A DNA stretch of 64,000 nt, from NCBI RefSeq assembly GCF_002288265.1, contig NZ_CP016778.1:372001-436000 (forward strand), written 5' to 3'. Shown piece after piece: positions 34,297 through 43,538 of this stretch. The stretch's first letter is position 1, and each line of letters opens with the position of its first letter. Below the pieces are notes generated by a model. It saw nothing but the letters and a program-made list of their open reading frames with translations. It had not been told where the DNA came from and ran no database searches. Both the position numbers and the translations under genes were made by a program. Source of the stretch: Candidatus Planktophila versatilis. GTDB taxonomy: Bacteria; Actinomycetota; Actinomycetes; Nanopelagicales; Nanopelagicaceae.

Positions 34297-35967
34297 ATGA
34301 CACCGAAAATCAAGCCAGCACCAGTAGACGTCGTAATCGTCGGCTTAGGTGCAAATGGTGGAACAGCTGCAAAAGTATTGAGTGAAGCAGGTTTGAAGGT
34401 TGTCGGTCTTGAGCGCGGTCCATGGCTCAAGAACGATAAGCACTATTCAGGCGATGAGTTGAAGTTTGTTAACAGAAACTACATGTGGCCTGATTCAAAG
34501 CTAACTCCTCGTACCGTGCGTCGTAGCGAGACTGAAGTTGCAGAGCCTTATCCATTTTCAATGACCCCTCAGCTCGTCGGTGGCGGAACAAATCACTGGG
34601 CAGGATGGGTACCGCGGCCGCGTGAATCTGACTTCATGCTCCGGTCTTTACATGGCGATGTTGATGGAGCGAGTTTGGTGGATTGGCCATTTCGCTACGA
34701 TCACCTAGAGCCCTATTTAACAAAGGTTGAATGGGAGTTTGGTGTATCAGGTATTGCTGGTGCAGATAAGACCGAACCTTTCAGAAGCAAGCCTTATCCA
34801 AGCATGCCTTTGCCTCCAACTCGATGGGGGAGGAAGTTCTACGATGCATGTAACAAGATGGGAATTAATGCTTTCCCAATCCCACATGCAAGCGTGACTA
34901 ATGGCCACAAGGGTCGCAATCCGTTTAACCGCACTAGTTTTTGGAATCAATATGGAGATCCAAGTGGTGCTCGTTCAAACACTGCAACGACCTTTATTCC
35001 AGAGGCAATTGCGACAGGTAATTTCGAACTTAGATCAGAAGCTTTCGTCCGCGAAGTCGTAGTTGGCAAAGATGGTAAGGCTACTGGCGTTATCTACGTT
35101 GATGAAGATGGTGCTGAGATTCAGCAAGATGCAAAGGTTGTAATTCTCACTTTGGGAGCTATTGAATCTGCGCGCCTTATGTTGATGTCAAAGTCTTCAA
35201 AATTCCCAGAAGGAATTGCCAACTCATCCGGTCTCGTTGGAAAGAATGCAACATTCCACGAGTACCTGTTCGCAATCGGATTTTTCGATAAAGATATCGA
35301 TGATCCTGTATATGGATGGGCCGGAAATTATATTAGTGGCGGAACAATGGACTTCTACGAGACCGACGAGAGCCGTGGATATATTGGTGGAAGCATCACT
35401 GCAGCTTCGCAGACATGTCACCCAATTAACATGGTCTTCCCTGGTCGTCCGCTTTGGGGTCAAGCTCTCAAGGATTCTGACAGAACCTTCTTTAGCCATG
35501 CGATGAAGATTGGTCTCATTCTGCACGACTTACCACAAGAGTCTAATCGTGTTGACCTCGATCCTAACGTTAAGGATTACATGGGTCTTCCAGTAGCTCG
35601 CATTACTCACAAGGCGCATGCAAATGACGTCGCAATGGGTAAGTGGCAAGTTGATAAAAACGTTGAAATTCTTGAGATGGCAGGAGCTCGAAAGACAATC
35701 CCTGTTTATCTTGATCAAATGACGGGAAATACTTGTCACCAACACGGTACTGCGCGCATGGGATTTGATCCTGCGAAGTCAGTACTTAATGAATGGTGCC
35801 AGTCCCATGATGTCGAGAATCTCTTTGTTCTAGACGGATCAGGATTCCCAACTGCAACAGGCGTGAATCCAACTCTAACAATGATGGCTAATGCTTGGAG
35901 ATGCTCAGATTACATTGCTGACTATTACCTCAAGGGACGCGAAATGCGTCTAGAGCAACCGAAGTAA
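34297..35967 (+). CDS. GMC-family FAD oxidoreductase (sugar/polyol dehydrogenase large subunit)
   Basis: 556 residues. N-terminal FAD-binding VIVGLGANGGTAAKVLSEAG (residues 10-29), then GGGTNHWAGW (95-104), and the C-terminal NTCHQHGTARMG (near 475, containing the catalytic His) and GVNPTLTMMANAWR (near 525). The layout matches the large subunit of gluconate 2-dehydrogenase/glucoside 3-dehydrogenase-type enzymes. No signal peptide is seen, so it is cytoplasmic or uses a partner. The gene for a gluconate 2-dehydrogenase subunit 3-like partner follows 22 bases later; no cytochrome c subunit is adjacent. Confidence 0.9.
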   Translation: MTPKIKPAPVDVVIVGLGANGGTAAKVLSEAGLKVVGLERGPWLKNDKHYSGDELKFVNRNYMWPDSKLTPRTVRRSETEVAEPYPFSMTPQLVGGGTNHWAGWVPRPRESDFMLRSLHGDVDGASLVDWPFRYDHLEPYLTKVEWEFGVSGIAGADKTEPFRSKPYPSMPLPPTRWGRKFYDACNKMGINAFPIPHASVTNGHKGRNPFNRTSFWNQYGDPSGARSNTATTFIPEAIATGNFELRSEAFVREVVVGKDGKATGVIYVDEDGAEIQQDAKVVILTLGAIESARLMLMSKSSKFPEGIANSSGLVGKNATFHEYLFAIGFFDKDIDDPVYGWAGNYISGGTMDFYETDESRGYIGGSITAASQTCHPINMVFPGRPLWGQALKDSDRTFFSHAMKIGLILHDLPQESNRVDLDPNVKDYMGLPVARITHKAHANDVAMGKWQVDKNVEILEMAGARKTIPVYLDQMTGNTCHQHGTARMGFDPAKSVLNEWCQSHDVENLFVLDGSGFPTATGVNPTLTMMANAWRCSDYIADYYLKGREMRLEQPK

Positions 35968-35989
35968 GAATCCAAAGAAAGGAAAAATA

Positions 35990-36727
35990 ATGAGTTCAAA
36001 AGCAGACTGGAAGACGATTCTCGAACCTGTCAATCCAGATTCAAATGAGCCGCTCTTTTTTACAACGCACGAGTGGGATACAGTCGAAGCTATTGCTGCG
36101 CGAATTATCCCTACCGATCATGACCCGGGTGCCAAAGAAGCAAGAGCTGTTGTCTTTATCGATCGCTACCTATCGGGCATTAGTTATATTTTTGCATCGG
36201 CAGATGGCAGTGGATTCTTGGAAATTGATGGCAAGCACGCACATTCATGGCGCGCTCGTATCAGTGACTTGCAGAAAGTTTACCGAGAGGGGTTGCTTGT
36301 AGTTGACGAAGTCAGCATGAGCACTTATTCAAAGAAGTTTGTTGCTCTCGATAACGAGTCTCAAGACGCAGTTCTTGTGAAGGTATCTGGTCAGCCAAAA
36401 CCTGGAGCTGTAAATCTTGGAACTACAGAACCTGCAACAACATTCTTTCAGTTTGTATCAGATGATGGTCTTCCTTTCTGGCCGGCAATCTGCCTCCATG
36501 TTAAGCAAGGTTTTTATGCAGATCCTGTCTACGGGGGAAATAAGAATCATATGGGGTGGAAAGTCATTGGCTTCGATGGGCCAGAGAGCCTAAAGGACAC
36601 CATGGATGGTACTTACACAACCGCAGATAAATTCACAGGTGATTACAACTGGGGAGAATTGATTCCAGTACTAGCTAACCAAAGTGATTTTCCGGTACCA
36701 GTGAAGTCTGAAGGCATGTACAACTAA
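35990..36727 (+). CDS. Gluconate 2-dehydrogenase subunit 3-like protein
   Basis: 245 residues. FFTTHEWDTVEAIAARIIPT (about 23-42) is the typical start of the subunit 3 family; PFWPAICLHVKQGFYADPVYGG and MGWKVIGFDGP are the conserved C-terminal part. In known enzymes the small subunit supports folding and Tat export of the GMC flavoprotein. Here there is no twin-arginine signal at the N-terminus. It should form a complex with the GMC protein encoded upstream. Confidence 0.87.
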   Translation: MSSKADWKTILEPVNPDSNEPLFFTTHEWDTVEAIAARIIPTDHDPGAKEARAVVFIDRYLSGISYIFASADGSGFLEIDGKHAHSWRARISDLQKVYREGLLVVDEVSMSTYSKKFVALDNESQDAVLVKVSGQPKPGAVNLGTTEPATTFFQFVSDDGLPFWPAICLHVKQGFYADPVYGGNKNHMGWKVIGFDGPESLKDTMDGTYTTADKFTGDYNWGELIPVLANQSDFPVPVKSEGMYN

Positions 36728-36827
36728 TGAGTAATTTTTACGAACCTTTACATTCGATTACGGAATTGAATCTGTAGAGCACGCTAGGCCTTGAGGAATT
36801 ATCAATGATGAATTGGAGAAGTAGAGA

Positions 36828-37958
36828 ATGAAGATCGAAAGCGTTGTAGCTTACCCAGTTGGCCTCCCACTGGAGGAAAATCTTCAATGGGGCGCCATGT
36901 CGGTAAGCACAAAAGGTGGCATAGTCGTTGAGGTGAAGACCGACGAAGGATTAATTGGAGTAGGTGAGGCTGGATTTTCATCTGAATACTTCTCGACAGT
37001 TGGACCGCTTATTAATGATCAATTAGGACCACTCATTATCGGCCGTGACCCGCAAGATATATCTGCACTTTGGCATGACATGATGCGATCAACACATATG
37101 TGGGGTAGAAGGGGTATTGAAACCTACGCCCTCAGTGGAATAGATATTGCATTATGGGATTTGTTCGGCAAGATTACTTCACAGCCTGTCCATCGCCTTC
37201 TTGGAACAGCACAAAATTCGGTGCGTGCGTATTATGCGCCATCATTTAAGCACCCTGATATGGCGATTAAAGAAGCAATTCAGGCGACTGAACTGGGATA
37301 TACAGCAATTAAATTGCGCATTGATGGGAATTTGAAGAGCGCCGTCAGCTTAGTCTCGCAAGTGAGAACAGCTGTTGGTAATTCAATTGATCTTATGGTT
37401 GATGCGAATATGTGTTATGACCGCAGAGGTGCGCTAGCGCTTGCAAAGGAATTTCAAGACCTTGACGTTTTTTGGCTGGAGGAGCCGATTATGTCGCGCA
37501 GTCTTTCACAATACATCAATGATCATTCATGGCTAGCCGATCGAGTGGATTTACCGTTAGCTGGCGGTGAAAGCTTGCTCACTCGCTACGAGTACATCGA
37601 CCTTATGGCCAAGCTTCCATTTGATTACATCCAACCAGATGCGGCAAGCGTTGGTGGCATTTCAGAGCTTAAGCGAATTGGTGACATGTCTAGTTCTTGG
37701 AATCTCAAGTTGGTTCCACATATCGGTTGTTCTTCAGGAACTGGCATTGGATTAGCTGCAGCGCTTAACGTAATTTTGAGTTGTGATAATGCGCCACTCA
37801 TCGAAGTTGATGCTTACGGGGGATTAGGTTGGGAAGGATTCCTTACCAATCCGCTAAATGTTAAGGATGGACAATTAATCTCTAACAATCAACCAGGAAT
37901 TGGCGTAACTCTGGCACCTAGTGGGCGCGAACAGTTCAGTTTGCTGCCTCGAGTCTAA
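36828..37958 (+). CDS. Enolase-superfamily acid-sugar dehydratase of cluster B
   Basis: 376 residues. Capping domain with VKTDEGLIGVGEAG (36-49) and ALSGIDIALWDLFGK (104-118); barrel with AIKLRID (K-x-R), metal ligands in VDANMCY, EEPI and GGES, and QPDAASVGG with PHIGCSSG for the His-Asp dyad. This is the mandelate racemase layout of acid-sugar dehydratases such as galactonate dehydratase. It would turn an aldonate into a 2-keto-3-deoxy acid for the aldolase and kinase encoded next. About 100 bases with no gene precede it, so a separate promoter is possible. Confidence 0.87.
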   Translation: MKIESVVAYPVGLPLEENLQWGAMSVSTKGGIVVEVKTDEGLIGVGEAGFSSEYFSTVGPLINDQLGPLIIGRDPQDISALWHDMMRSTHMWGRRGIETYALSGIDIALWDLFGKITSQPVHRLLGTAQNSVRAYYAPSFKHPDMAIKEAIQATELGYTAIKLRIDGNLKSAVSLVSQVRTAVGNSIDLMVDANMCYDRRGALALAKEFQDLDVFWLEEPIMSRSLSQYINDHSWLADRVDLPLAGGESLLTRYEYIDLMAKLPFDYIQPDAASVGGISELKRIGDMSSSWNLKLVPHIGCSSGTGIGLAAALNVILSCDNAPLIEVDAYGGLGWEGFLTNPLNVKDGQLISNNQPGIGVTLAPSGREQFSLLPRV

Positions 37959-37960
37959 AT

Positions 37961-38620
37961 ATGGCTAATCTGAGCATGAATAAGCCTGGTAGATCAATGT
38001 TCGCTATTGCAAAACAAAAGCTAATGCCGGTCGTCATTATCAATGATGTCAGCCAAGCTGAGCCGCTTCGGGAGGCGCTAAAGCAAGGTGGCATTTTCAC
38101 GGCAGAAGTAACTCTGCGGACACCTAATGCGCTCAGAATTATTCAGATAATGTCAGAAGATCCAGATTTTTGTGTTGGTGCAGGGACAGTGTTATCTCCA
38201 GGAGATGCCGATAAGGCTCAATCTGCAGGAGCTCAATTTGTGGTTTCTCCGGGCCTGAGTATTGCAGTTGTCGATGAATGTGATCGAGCCGCTATGCCAT
38301 ATTTCCCTGGAGTCTCCACCCCCACTGAAATTCAGAGAGCACGCGACTTAGGATTTAATGAGCTGAAATTCTTTCCTGCCGAGGCACTGGGGGGTGCGCA
38401 ATATTTGAAGGCAGTAGTGGCTCCTTTCCATGATATGAAGTTCATTCCGACAGGTGGAATTAATCTTACAAATGTCGATTCATATCTTGCGGTACCTCAA
38501 GTTCTAGCTGTAGGTGGATCGTGGATTGTCAGTGAAAAACTCTTGGTAGCTGGAGATTTTTCAGCAATTACTTCTTTAACTCGTGAAGCAGTTGCTCAGA
38601 TGAATTCGCACTCTAGTTAA
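37961..38620 (+). CDS. KDPG/KHG-type aldolase (Eda family)
   Basis: 219 residues. Schiff-base Lys136 (ELKFFPAE), Glu49 (AEVTLRTP), the CVGAGTVLSPGDADKA segment (71-86) and phosphate-site FIPTGGIN are all present, so the enzyme should cleave a 2-keto-3-deoxy-6-phospho-aldonate into pyruvate and a phosphotriose. It begins 2 bases after the dehydratase stop and is followed by a PfkB kinase, together forming a complete dehydratase-aldolase-kinase unit. Confidence 0.9.
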   Translation: MANLSMNKPGRSMFAIAKQKLMPVVIINDVSQAEPLREALKQGGIFTAEVTLRTPNALRIIQIMSEDPDFCVGAGTVLSPGDADKAQSAGAQFVVSPGLSIAVVDECDRAAMPYFPGVSTPTEIQRARDLGFNELKFFPAEALGGAQYLKAVVAPFHDMKFIPTGGINLTNVDSYLAVPQVLAVGGSWIVSEKLLVAGDFSAITSLTREAVAQMNSHSS

Positions 38621-38622
38621 GT

Positions 38623-39741
38623 TTGGGGCCACACTTGAAGAACATCTTGGATATCAAATCTGCTGAGGAATGTGAATTTGCTGCTCTCGCCCTGGGTGAG
38701 GTCATGCTCCGCCTCGACCCTGGAAACACTCGCATTCGCACTGCTAGACGATTTGACGCATGGGAAGGCGGGGGAGAATACAACGTTATTCGCGGACTCC
38801 GAAAAGTTTTTGGGTATAAAACTGCAATAGTTACATCTCTGGCACAGAACGACGTTGGGCTTCTGATTGAGGATTTGATTCTTCAAGGCGGAGTTGACTC
38901 CCGCTTTGTTAAGTGGGAAAAATATGACGGAGTAGGCCGTAAAGTGAGAAATGGCTTGAATTTCACCGAGCGTGGTTTTGGTGTCAGAGGAGCTCTCGGC
39001 GTTTCAGATCGCGGTCACACTGCGGTCTCACAGCTGAAAAAAGGTGATGTTGACTGGGAACATATTTTTGGTGAATTAGGTGTTCGCTGGTTTCACACGG
39101 GTGGAATCTTTGCCGCTCTTTCGGATTCAACGCCAGATGTAGTAGAAGAAGCGATGATTTCGGCTCGGAAGCATGGCACGATTATTTCTTACGACCTGAA
39201 TTTTCGGCCAAGCCTTTGGCAGGATATAGGTGGAAAAGCTAAGGCCCAGGAAGTAAACCGAAGGCTCGCTAAGTATGTAGATGTCATGATTGGTAATGAG
39301 GAAGACTTTATTGAGGCACTTGGTTTTTCGGTAAAGGGTATGGACGCCAATTTTACCAATCTAGAAATTGATGGATTTCAAACAATGATTCTTGATGCAG
39401 TAAATGACTTTCCAAATTTTAAGGTGATTGCAACCACCTTACGTTCTGTGAATTCAGCCAGCGATAATGATTGGTCAGCAATTGCGTGGTCGCGAGAAAC
39501 AGGCTTGGTTCAGTCGAGAAAATGGAAGAGTCTAGAAATCTGGGATCGCGTTGGCGGCGGCGATAGCTTCGCGTCCGGTTTGGTTTTTGGATTGATATCC
39601 GAGCAAACCTTGCAAGAGTCGGTGAATCTTGGGGCGGCACATGGAGCAATAGCTATGACAACTCCGGGTGATACGTCAATGGCTAGTCGCTCCGAAGTTG
39701 AAAAGCTTGCTGGTGGTGGAAGCGCGCGAGTCCAACGCTGA
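38623..39741 (+). CDS. PfkB-family sugar kinase (2-keto-3-deoxygluconate kinase-like)
   Basis: 372 residues if read from TTG 38623; TTG 38635 is another start, and the GGGG before it could serve as a weak ribosome site. PfkB motifs: GGGEYNVIRGLRKVFG near residue 48 and the anion-hole/catalytic-base motif RVGGGDSFASGL near 305. With the aldolase and dehydratase this predicts phosphorylation of 2-keto-3-deoxygluconate or its galacto epimer. At 372 residues it is longer than typical KDG kinase (about 310). The last gene of cluster B. Confidence 0.87.
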   Translation: MGPHLKNILDIKSAEECEFAALALGEVMLRLDPGNTRIRTARRFDAWEGGGEYNVIRGLRKVFGYKTAIVTSLAQNDVGLLIEDLILQGGVDSRFVKWEKYDGVGRKVRNGLNFTERGFGVRGALGVSDRGHTAVSQLKKGDVDWEHIFGELGVRWFHTGGIFAALSDSTPDVVEEAMISARKHGTIISYDLNFRPSLWQDIGGKAKAQEVNRRLAKYVDVMIGNEEDFIEALGFSVKGMDANFTNLEIDGFQTMILDAVNDFPNFKVIATTLRSVNSASDNDWSAIAWSRETGLVQSRKWKSLEIWDRVGGGDSFASGLVFGLISEQTLQESVNLGAAHGAIAMTTPGDTSMASRSEVEKLAGGGSARVQR

Positions 39742-39799
39742 CTTAAAAGGGAAGTAAACTGCAAGGTAAAGCTCGAAAACTCACCTCAAATCAGCCCAC

Positions 39800-40537
39800 T
39801 CACCACTCCCAGTAATACACACCATCACATTTAAGAATCTTTGAGCACATGGCATCAATCATCTTCGCCCCGTTGTACTGCTCTACTTTTGAAATCCAGC
39901 TGACTGTACCAATCACAAAGCCCTCGTTATCAACAAGTGGTCCTCCGCTATTGCCCTGTGAAACGTTGGCGGTAAAGAGAATCTCACTCTCATTTGTATT
40001 CAGGACAGCACCGAAAGTAACTGAACCTTCATAGGCATCAGCACTTCCGGAAGTCATTACCCAATAGCCTGGATATGGCGGGTTCTCTGAAATCTTCAGT
40101 GATGGCACCTTCAAATCAGAGACAATCACTGCTAAATCATTTTCTTTATCTAAAGTCACAATGCGCGCAGCAACCGGCTTCTTATATGCCCGGGCAACAC
40201 TTAAGTACTTCTCTTTACCAATACAGTCCGCCACCACATGATGATTGGTGATGTATACCTGCTTGTAATCTTTATAGGCAGCCTCTTTCAAAGTAACCGC
40301 CCACGCCGAACCAATGCCTTCCTCACCCGGTAGGTCGCAGAAGACTGAAACAGTGGATCTACGTGTATCGGCTACAACTCCTCCCACATCTCGCGGCTGC
40401 ACATATCCATCATCCTGTGGATTAGTCACTTGATACTGACCAGAGGGTCCCCAGGCTAAGAAGAAGGCGCCCATCGCAAAGGGAGCAACAACAATCAGAA
40501 TTGCGGCAATGAACTTGGTGGCAGGTGATTCAGTCAT
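39800..40537 (-). CDS. Membrane-anchored trypsin-like serine protease
   Basis: 245 residues. One hydrophobic segment (about 10-28) acts as an uncleaved anchor; the outer domain carries the triad H100 (ITNHHVVADC), D134 (ENDLAV) and S197 (SQGNSGGP), with GSAWAV before the His. This is the trypsin-like (S1/HtrA-like) arrangement without a PDZ domain. Likely role is cleavage of extracytoplasmic proteins; substrate unknown. It is convergent with the cluster B kinase gene and seems to mark the return to core genes. Confidence 0.85.
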   Translation of the reverse strand: MTESPATKFIAAILIVVAPFAMGAFFLAWGPSGQYQVTNPQDDGYVQPRDVGGVVADTRRSTVSVFCDLPGEEGIGSAWAVTLKEAAYKDYKQVYITNHHVVADCIGKEKYLSVARAYKKPVAARIVTLDKENDLAVIVSDLKVPSLKISENPPYPGYWVMTSGSADAYEGSVTFGAVLNTNESEILFTANVSQGNSGGPLVDNEGFVIGTVSWISKVEQYNGAKMIDAMCSKILKCDGVYYWEW

Positions 40538-40683
40538 AGCCTCAGCCTAGGTGTGGGGACTGACAATGAAGGGTAAAACGTAGGCAAGAACTAGGCGAGT
40601 ACATCCTGCTGATAAACAATAGGCAGGCGTGGACTGCCATCTGGCACCCATTGCAGTAACATCGAAGGGGATAAGGGAGAAGA

Positions 40684-40992
40684 ATGAGTCAAAATCTATT
40701 TATGTGTGTACGGTTTAAAGCCAAACCAGAGCGAAGAGATGAACTTCAGGCCCGTTTGCTGGAAATGGTGGAGATTACAGTCAAAGAAGAAGGTTGTCTT
40801 TTCTATGATCTTCACGTCGATCGAGACGATGAGAGCATTTTCTATTTCTTTGAAGGCTGGGCGAGCCAAGGTGCACACGATATCCATGGGCAAACCGCTC
40901 ATGTGCAGGCCCTAGTTGCTGACGCACCTGGATTAACAGTCGATGGCATACGTTTAGAGTTCATGCATAAGATTTCGCCGACCAGTCATTAA
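40684..40992 (+). CDS. Antibiotic biosynthesis monooxygenase (ABM, YgiN-like) protein
   Basis: 102 residues with the ferredoxin-like ABM fold: VRFKAKPERRDELQARLLEM (8-27), EEGCLFYDLHVDRDD and FFEGWAS with a C-terminal HVQALVADAPGL. GGGGATAAGGGAGAAG precedes ATG 40684. Members are cofactor-less quinol monooxygenases or unknown small enzymes. No pathway neighbours help. Confidence 0.87.
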   Translation: MSQNLFMCVRFKAKPERRDELQARLLEMVEITVKEEGCLFYDLHVDRDDESIFYFFEGWASQGAHDIHGQTAHVQALVADAPGLTVDGIRLEFMHKISPTSH

Positions 40993-41033
40993 GAAGCTAC
41001 GCAAGATAAGTTCGCATTGCTACCATTTTGCCC

Positions 41034-42185
41034 ATGAAGCCAGTGCTTGTAATCGCTTTAGTTCTTAGCATTGCCATTCCACCCACCTCCGCCTCAGCTG
41101 CTGCTTCGATTAAGCCAGGTGCTGAATGCAAGAAACTGAATCAAGTAGCAACCTCTTCTGTCGTGAAATACATCTGCCTACAAAGCGGTAAGAAGCTCAG
41201 CTGGAGCTCACAAGCAGCTAATTATGAGAAGACTAAGTTAAAGGCGTATGCGCAAATCCGCGCAGGGGCAGATTCTGGAAACCTCGATAACGTCGAGCTG
41301 GTTTATCACATCAGCAGTAGCTTTCCAAAGGATCTTAAGCAGCTCTACACCGCCCAAGTGGAGTATGCCTCCAAACTCTATGGCTCACTCTTTGCTAAAA
41401 AAGAGGTAGTTAATATCTACATGTATACCGAGAAAGATGAAAAATACTTACGCACCCAACCGATCTTGGCTGAATTTCTAGATGAGCATCTTCCTTGGTT
41501 TCAAGCTTGGCGCCAAGGCAAGGATCAAGAACATAACCTCGGACTGGCAGCGTGGTTTAAGGAGGGCCCTCCTGGAGTCCTAGCAGGTCACGCCGGTGTT
41601 CTAGCCTCAAGCAAGGCATCTGCCAAAACGATGCGTAAGTATGCAATTCAAGTGATGCCGCATGAGTATTGGCATGTAGTTCAGGATTACTTCTTCAAAC
41701 CTACATTTGAAGATAAATTCCAAGCAAGAGCCGATAAGAGTTTAGATGGCCTAGATTTCTACACCCTGCACTTCCCAACCACCTTCCGAGAAGGCTCGGC
41801 AAACACCATCTCCTTTGCTATGGCTGCTAATACCAAGAAAGAGTATCTAGAGCTATACCGCTATTTCATCACTGAGTTAAAGAGTTACAGCCATCTAAAG
41901 CTCATCCCAACGCTAACTTCAACGCAGAGCGTTGAAAAAGCCTTGAAGAAGATTGAAGATAGGCGCACATTTTCAGAAGCCCATGAGGCTTCATATCCAC
42001 TTGGTTCACTGCTCTATGAATGGGTAATCGCCGAGTATGGATTTGCTGCCTATAAGAAGATTCTGGAAAACCAGATGACTGGTGAAACCTTTGAAGACAA
42101 CATCCAGGCATCCTTAGGCATGTCAGTTGCTGAGTTATATAAGAAGGCAGCGCCTCATATCCTGGCGGCGTTTAGCGGGCGGTAG
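41034..42185 (+). CDS. Secreted HExxH protein, putative gluzincin-like metallopeptidase
   Basis: 383 residues from ATG 41034 (TTG 41028 is in frame upstream). Signal peptide 1-24 (ASA-AASI). A short domain, PGAECKKLNQVATSSVVKYI at 28-47, precedes the catalytic part. The zinc-binding HEYWH (210-214) sits in PHEYWHVVQD, with E253 (FREGS) as a candidate third ligand, the geometry of gluzincins. Not assigned to a named peptidase family. It probably acts outside the membrane. Confidence 0.7.
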   Translation: MKPVLVIALVLSIAIPPTSASAAASIKPGAECKKLNQVATSSVVKYICLQSGKKLSWSSQAANYEKTKLKAYAQIRAGADSGNLDNVELVYHISSSFPKDLKQLYTAQVEYASKLYGSLFAKKEVVNIYMYTEKDEKYLRTQPILAEFLDEHLPWFQAWRQGKDQEHNLGLAAWFKEGPPGVLAGHAGVLASSKASAKTMRKYAIQVMPHEYWHVVQDYFFKPTFEDKFQARADKSLDGLDFYTLHFPTTFREGSANTISFAMAANTKKEYLELYRYFITELKSYSHLKLIPTLTSTQSVEKALKKIEDRRTFSEAHEASYPLGSLLYEWVIAEYGFAAYKKILENQMTGETFEDNIQASLGMSVAELYKKAAPHILAAFSGR

Positions 42186-42209
42186 TAAAGAGTTATTAGG
42201 ATTAGAGTC

Positions 42210-43538
42210 ATGAAGAGCCGGGAAATGGATTATTCAAAGGACTCGGCAGAATCAATCTATAGTCATGCTCTGAAATTAACTGATAACTCCCTGTCTGATT
42301 TGGTCGATTTACCTCGTGACTTGGAAAACTTAAAAGACAGAGGACAACTTGGAACTCTGATTGAAAAATACTACTTTCGAAATAACCCTCCAAATGACCA
42401 TAGTCCGGATTTCCCAGATGCGGGAGTAGAGCTCAAAGTAACTGGCGTCGTAAAGCACAAGTCTGGAAAATATGTTGCTAAAGAGCGACTCGTGTTAACC
42501 ATGATTAATTACAATCACATAGTAAAAGAATCTTGGGAGTCTAATTCACTTTACAACAAATGCAAGAGAATGTTAATCCTATTTTATCTTTACGGTCGTG
42601 AAATTCCGGTAGTTGATAGAAAATTTGTGTTGAAACCTCTTATGTATGAGATTCCCGAGGCTGATTTGCCAGTGATTAAATCCGATTGGGAAAAAATCCA
42701 AATGAAAGTTCTTGCAGGAAAAGCTCATGAATTATCTGAAGGAGACACTTTTTATCTAGGGGCCTGTCGAAAAGGTTCTGGAGGTGCCAAAGAAAAGCTC
42801 AAGTCTCAGCCATATTCGGCAACAGGAGCTCCAGGTAGGGCATTCTCCTTTAAGCAAGGCTACTTAACTAGACTGATATCAGATTCACAACAAGATGTTT
42901 ACTTGGGTGTCACAGCTCAACTTTCCATAGAAGAAGCTACGAGTTTGAAGTTTGCGCCATATATGGGAATGAGCATTGCTGATTTGTCGCTAAGACTTAA
43001 TCACCACAAGCGAAGTAAGAATCATAAGAACTTTCATAGGGAAATCGCAACTAAAATTCTCGCAAATGATGGAACTTCAGTTAGTGAATTGGTAAAGGCT
43101 GGAATCGAAATGAAGACAGTTCGACTACAAGTAAATGGCAAGCCCAAAGAGTCGATGTCATTCCCCGCCTTTGACTTTCTTAAAATAGGAACTGAAATCT
43201 GGGAGGAATCCTCATTCTTTGAAAAAGTTGAACGCAAATTCCTCTTTGTCGTATTCAAGATTGACATTAATGGCGTAGAAAAATTGGAAAAGGTTGGCTA
43301 CTGGAATATGCCCTATGAAGACAGGTTAGAAGCCGAGCGAGTTTGGAAGGATACTCAAAGAAGGGTTTCAATTAACGCTCATGACTTACCGAGCCTGAAG
43401 GAAAGCCACGTCGCGCATGTCCGTCCGAAGGCAAAAGATGGGAGTGATAAAGGCTTGACTCCTCAAGGGGATTATCGGACCAAACAGTGTTTTTGGTTAA
43501 ACGCGTCATATATCGCGAATGTGGTTTCTACTATTTAG
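42210..43538 (+). CDS. Sau3AI/MutH-family restriction endonuclease
   Basis: 442 residues. The N-terminal nuclease domain carries GQLGTLIE (45-52, E52), D67 and GVELKVTG (72-79; E74, K76), which match MutH E56, D70, E77 and K79. The C-terminal half is a second, MutH-like non-catalytic domain as in Sau3AI. Sau3AI cuts at GATC; specificity for GATC is inferred. ATG 42210 lies 25 bases after the preceding stop. The gene overlaps the cognate methyltransferase tail to tail by 8 bases. Confidence 0.88.
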   Translation: MKSREMDYSKDSAESIYSHALKLTDNSLSDLVDLPRDLENLKDRGQLGTLIEKYYFRNNPPNDHSPDFPDAGVELKVTGVVKHKSGKYVAKERLVLTMINYNHIVKESWESNSLYNKCKRMLILFYLYGREIPVVDRKFVLKPLMYEIPEADLPVIKSDWEKIQMKVLAGKAHELSEGDTFYLGACRKGSGGAKEKLKSQPYSATGAPGRAFSFKQGYLTRLISDSQQDVYLGVTAQLSIEEATSLKFAPYMGMSIADLSLRLNHHKRSKNHKNFHREIATKILANDGTSVSELVKAGIEMKTVRLQVNGKPKESMSFPAFDFLKIGTEIWEESSFFEKVERKFLFVVFKIDINGVEKLEKVGYWNMPYEDRLEAERVWKDTQRRVSINAHDLPSLKESHVAHVRPKAKDGSDKGLTPQGDYRTKQCFWLNASYIANVVSTI

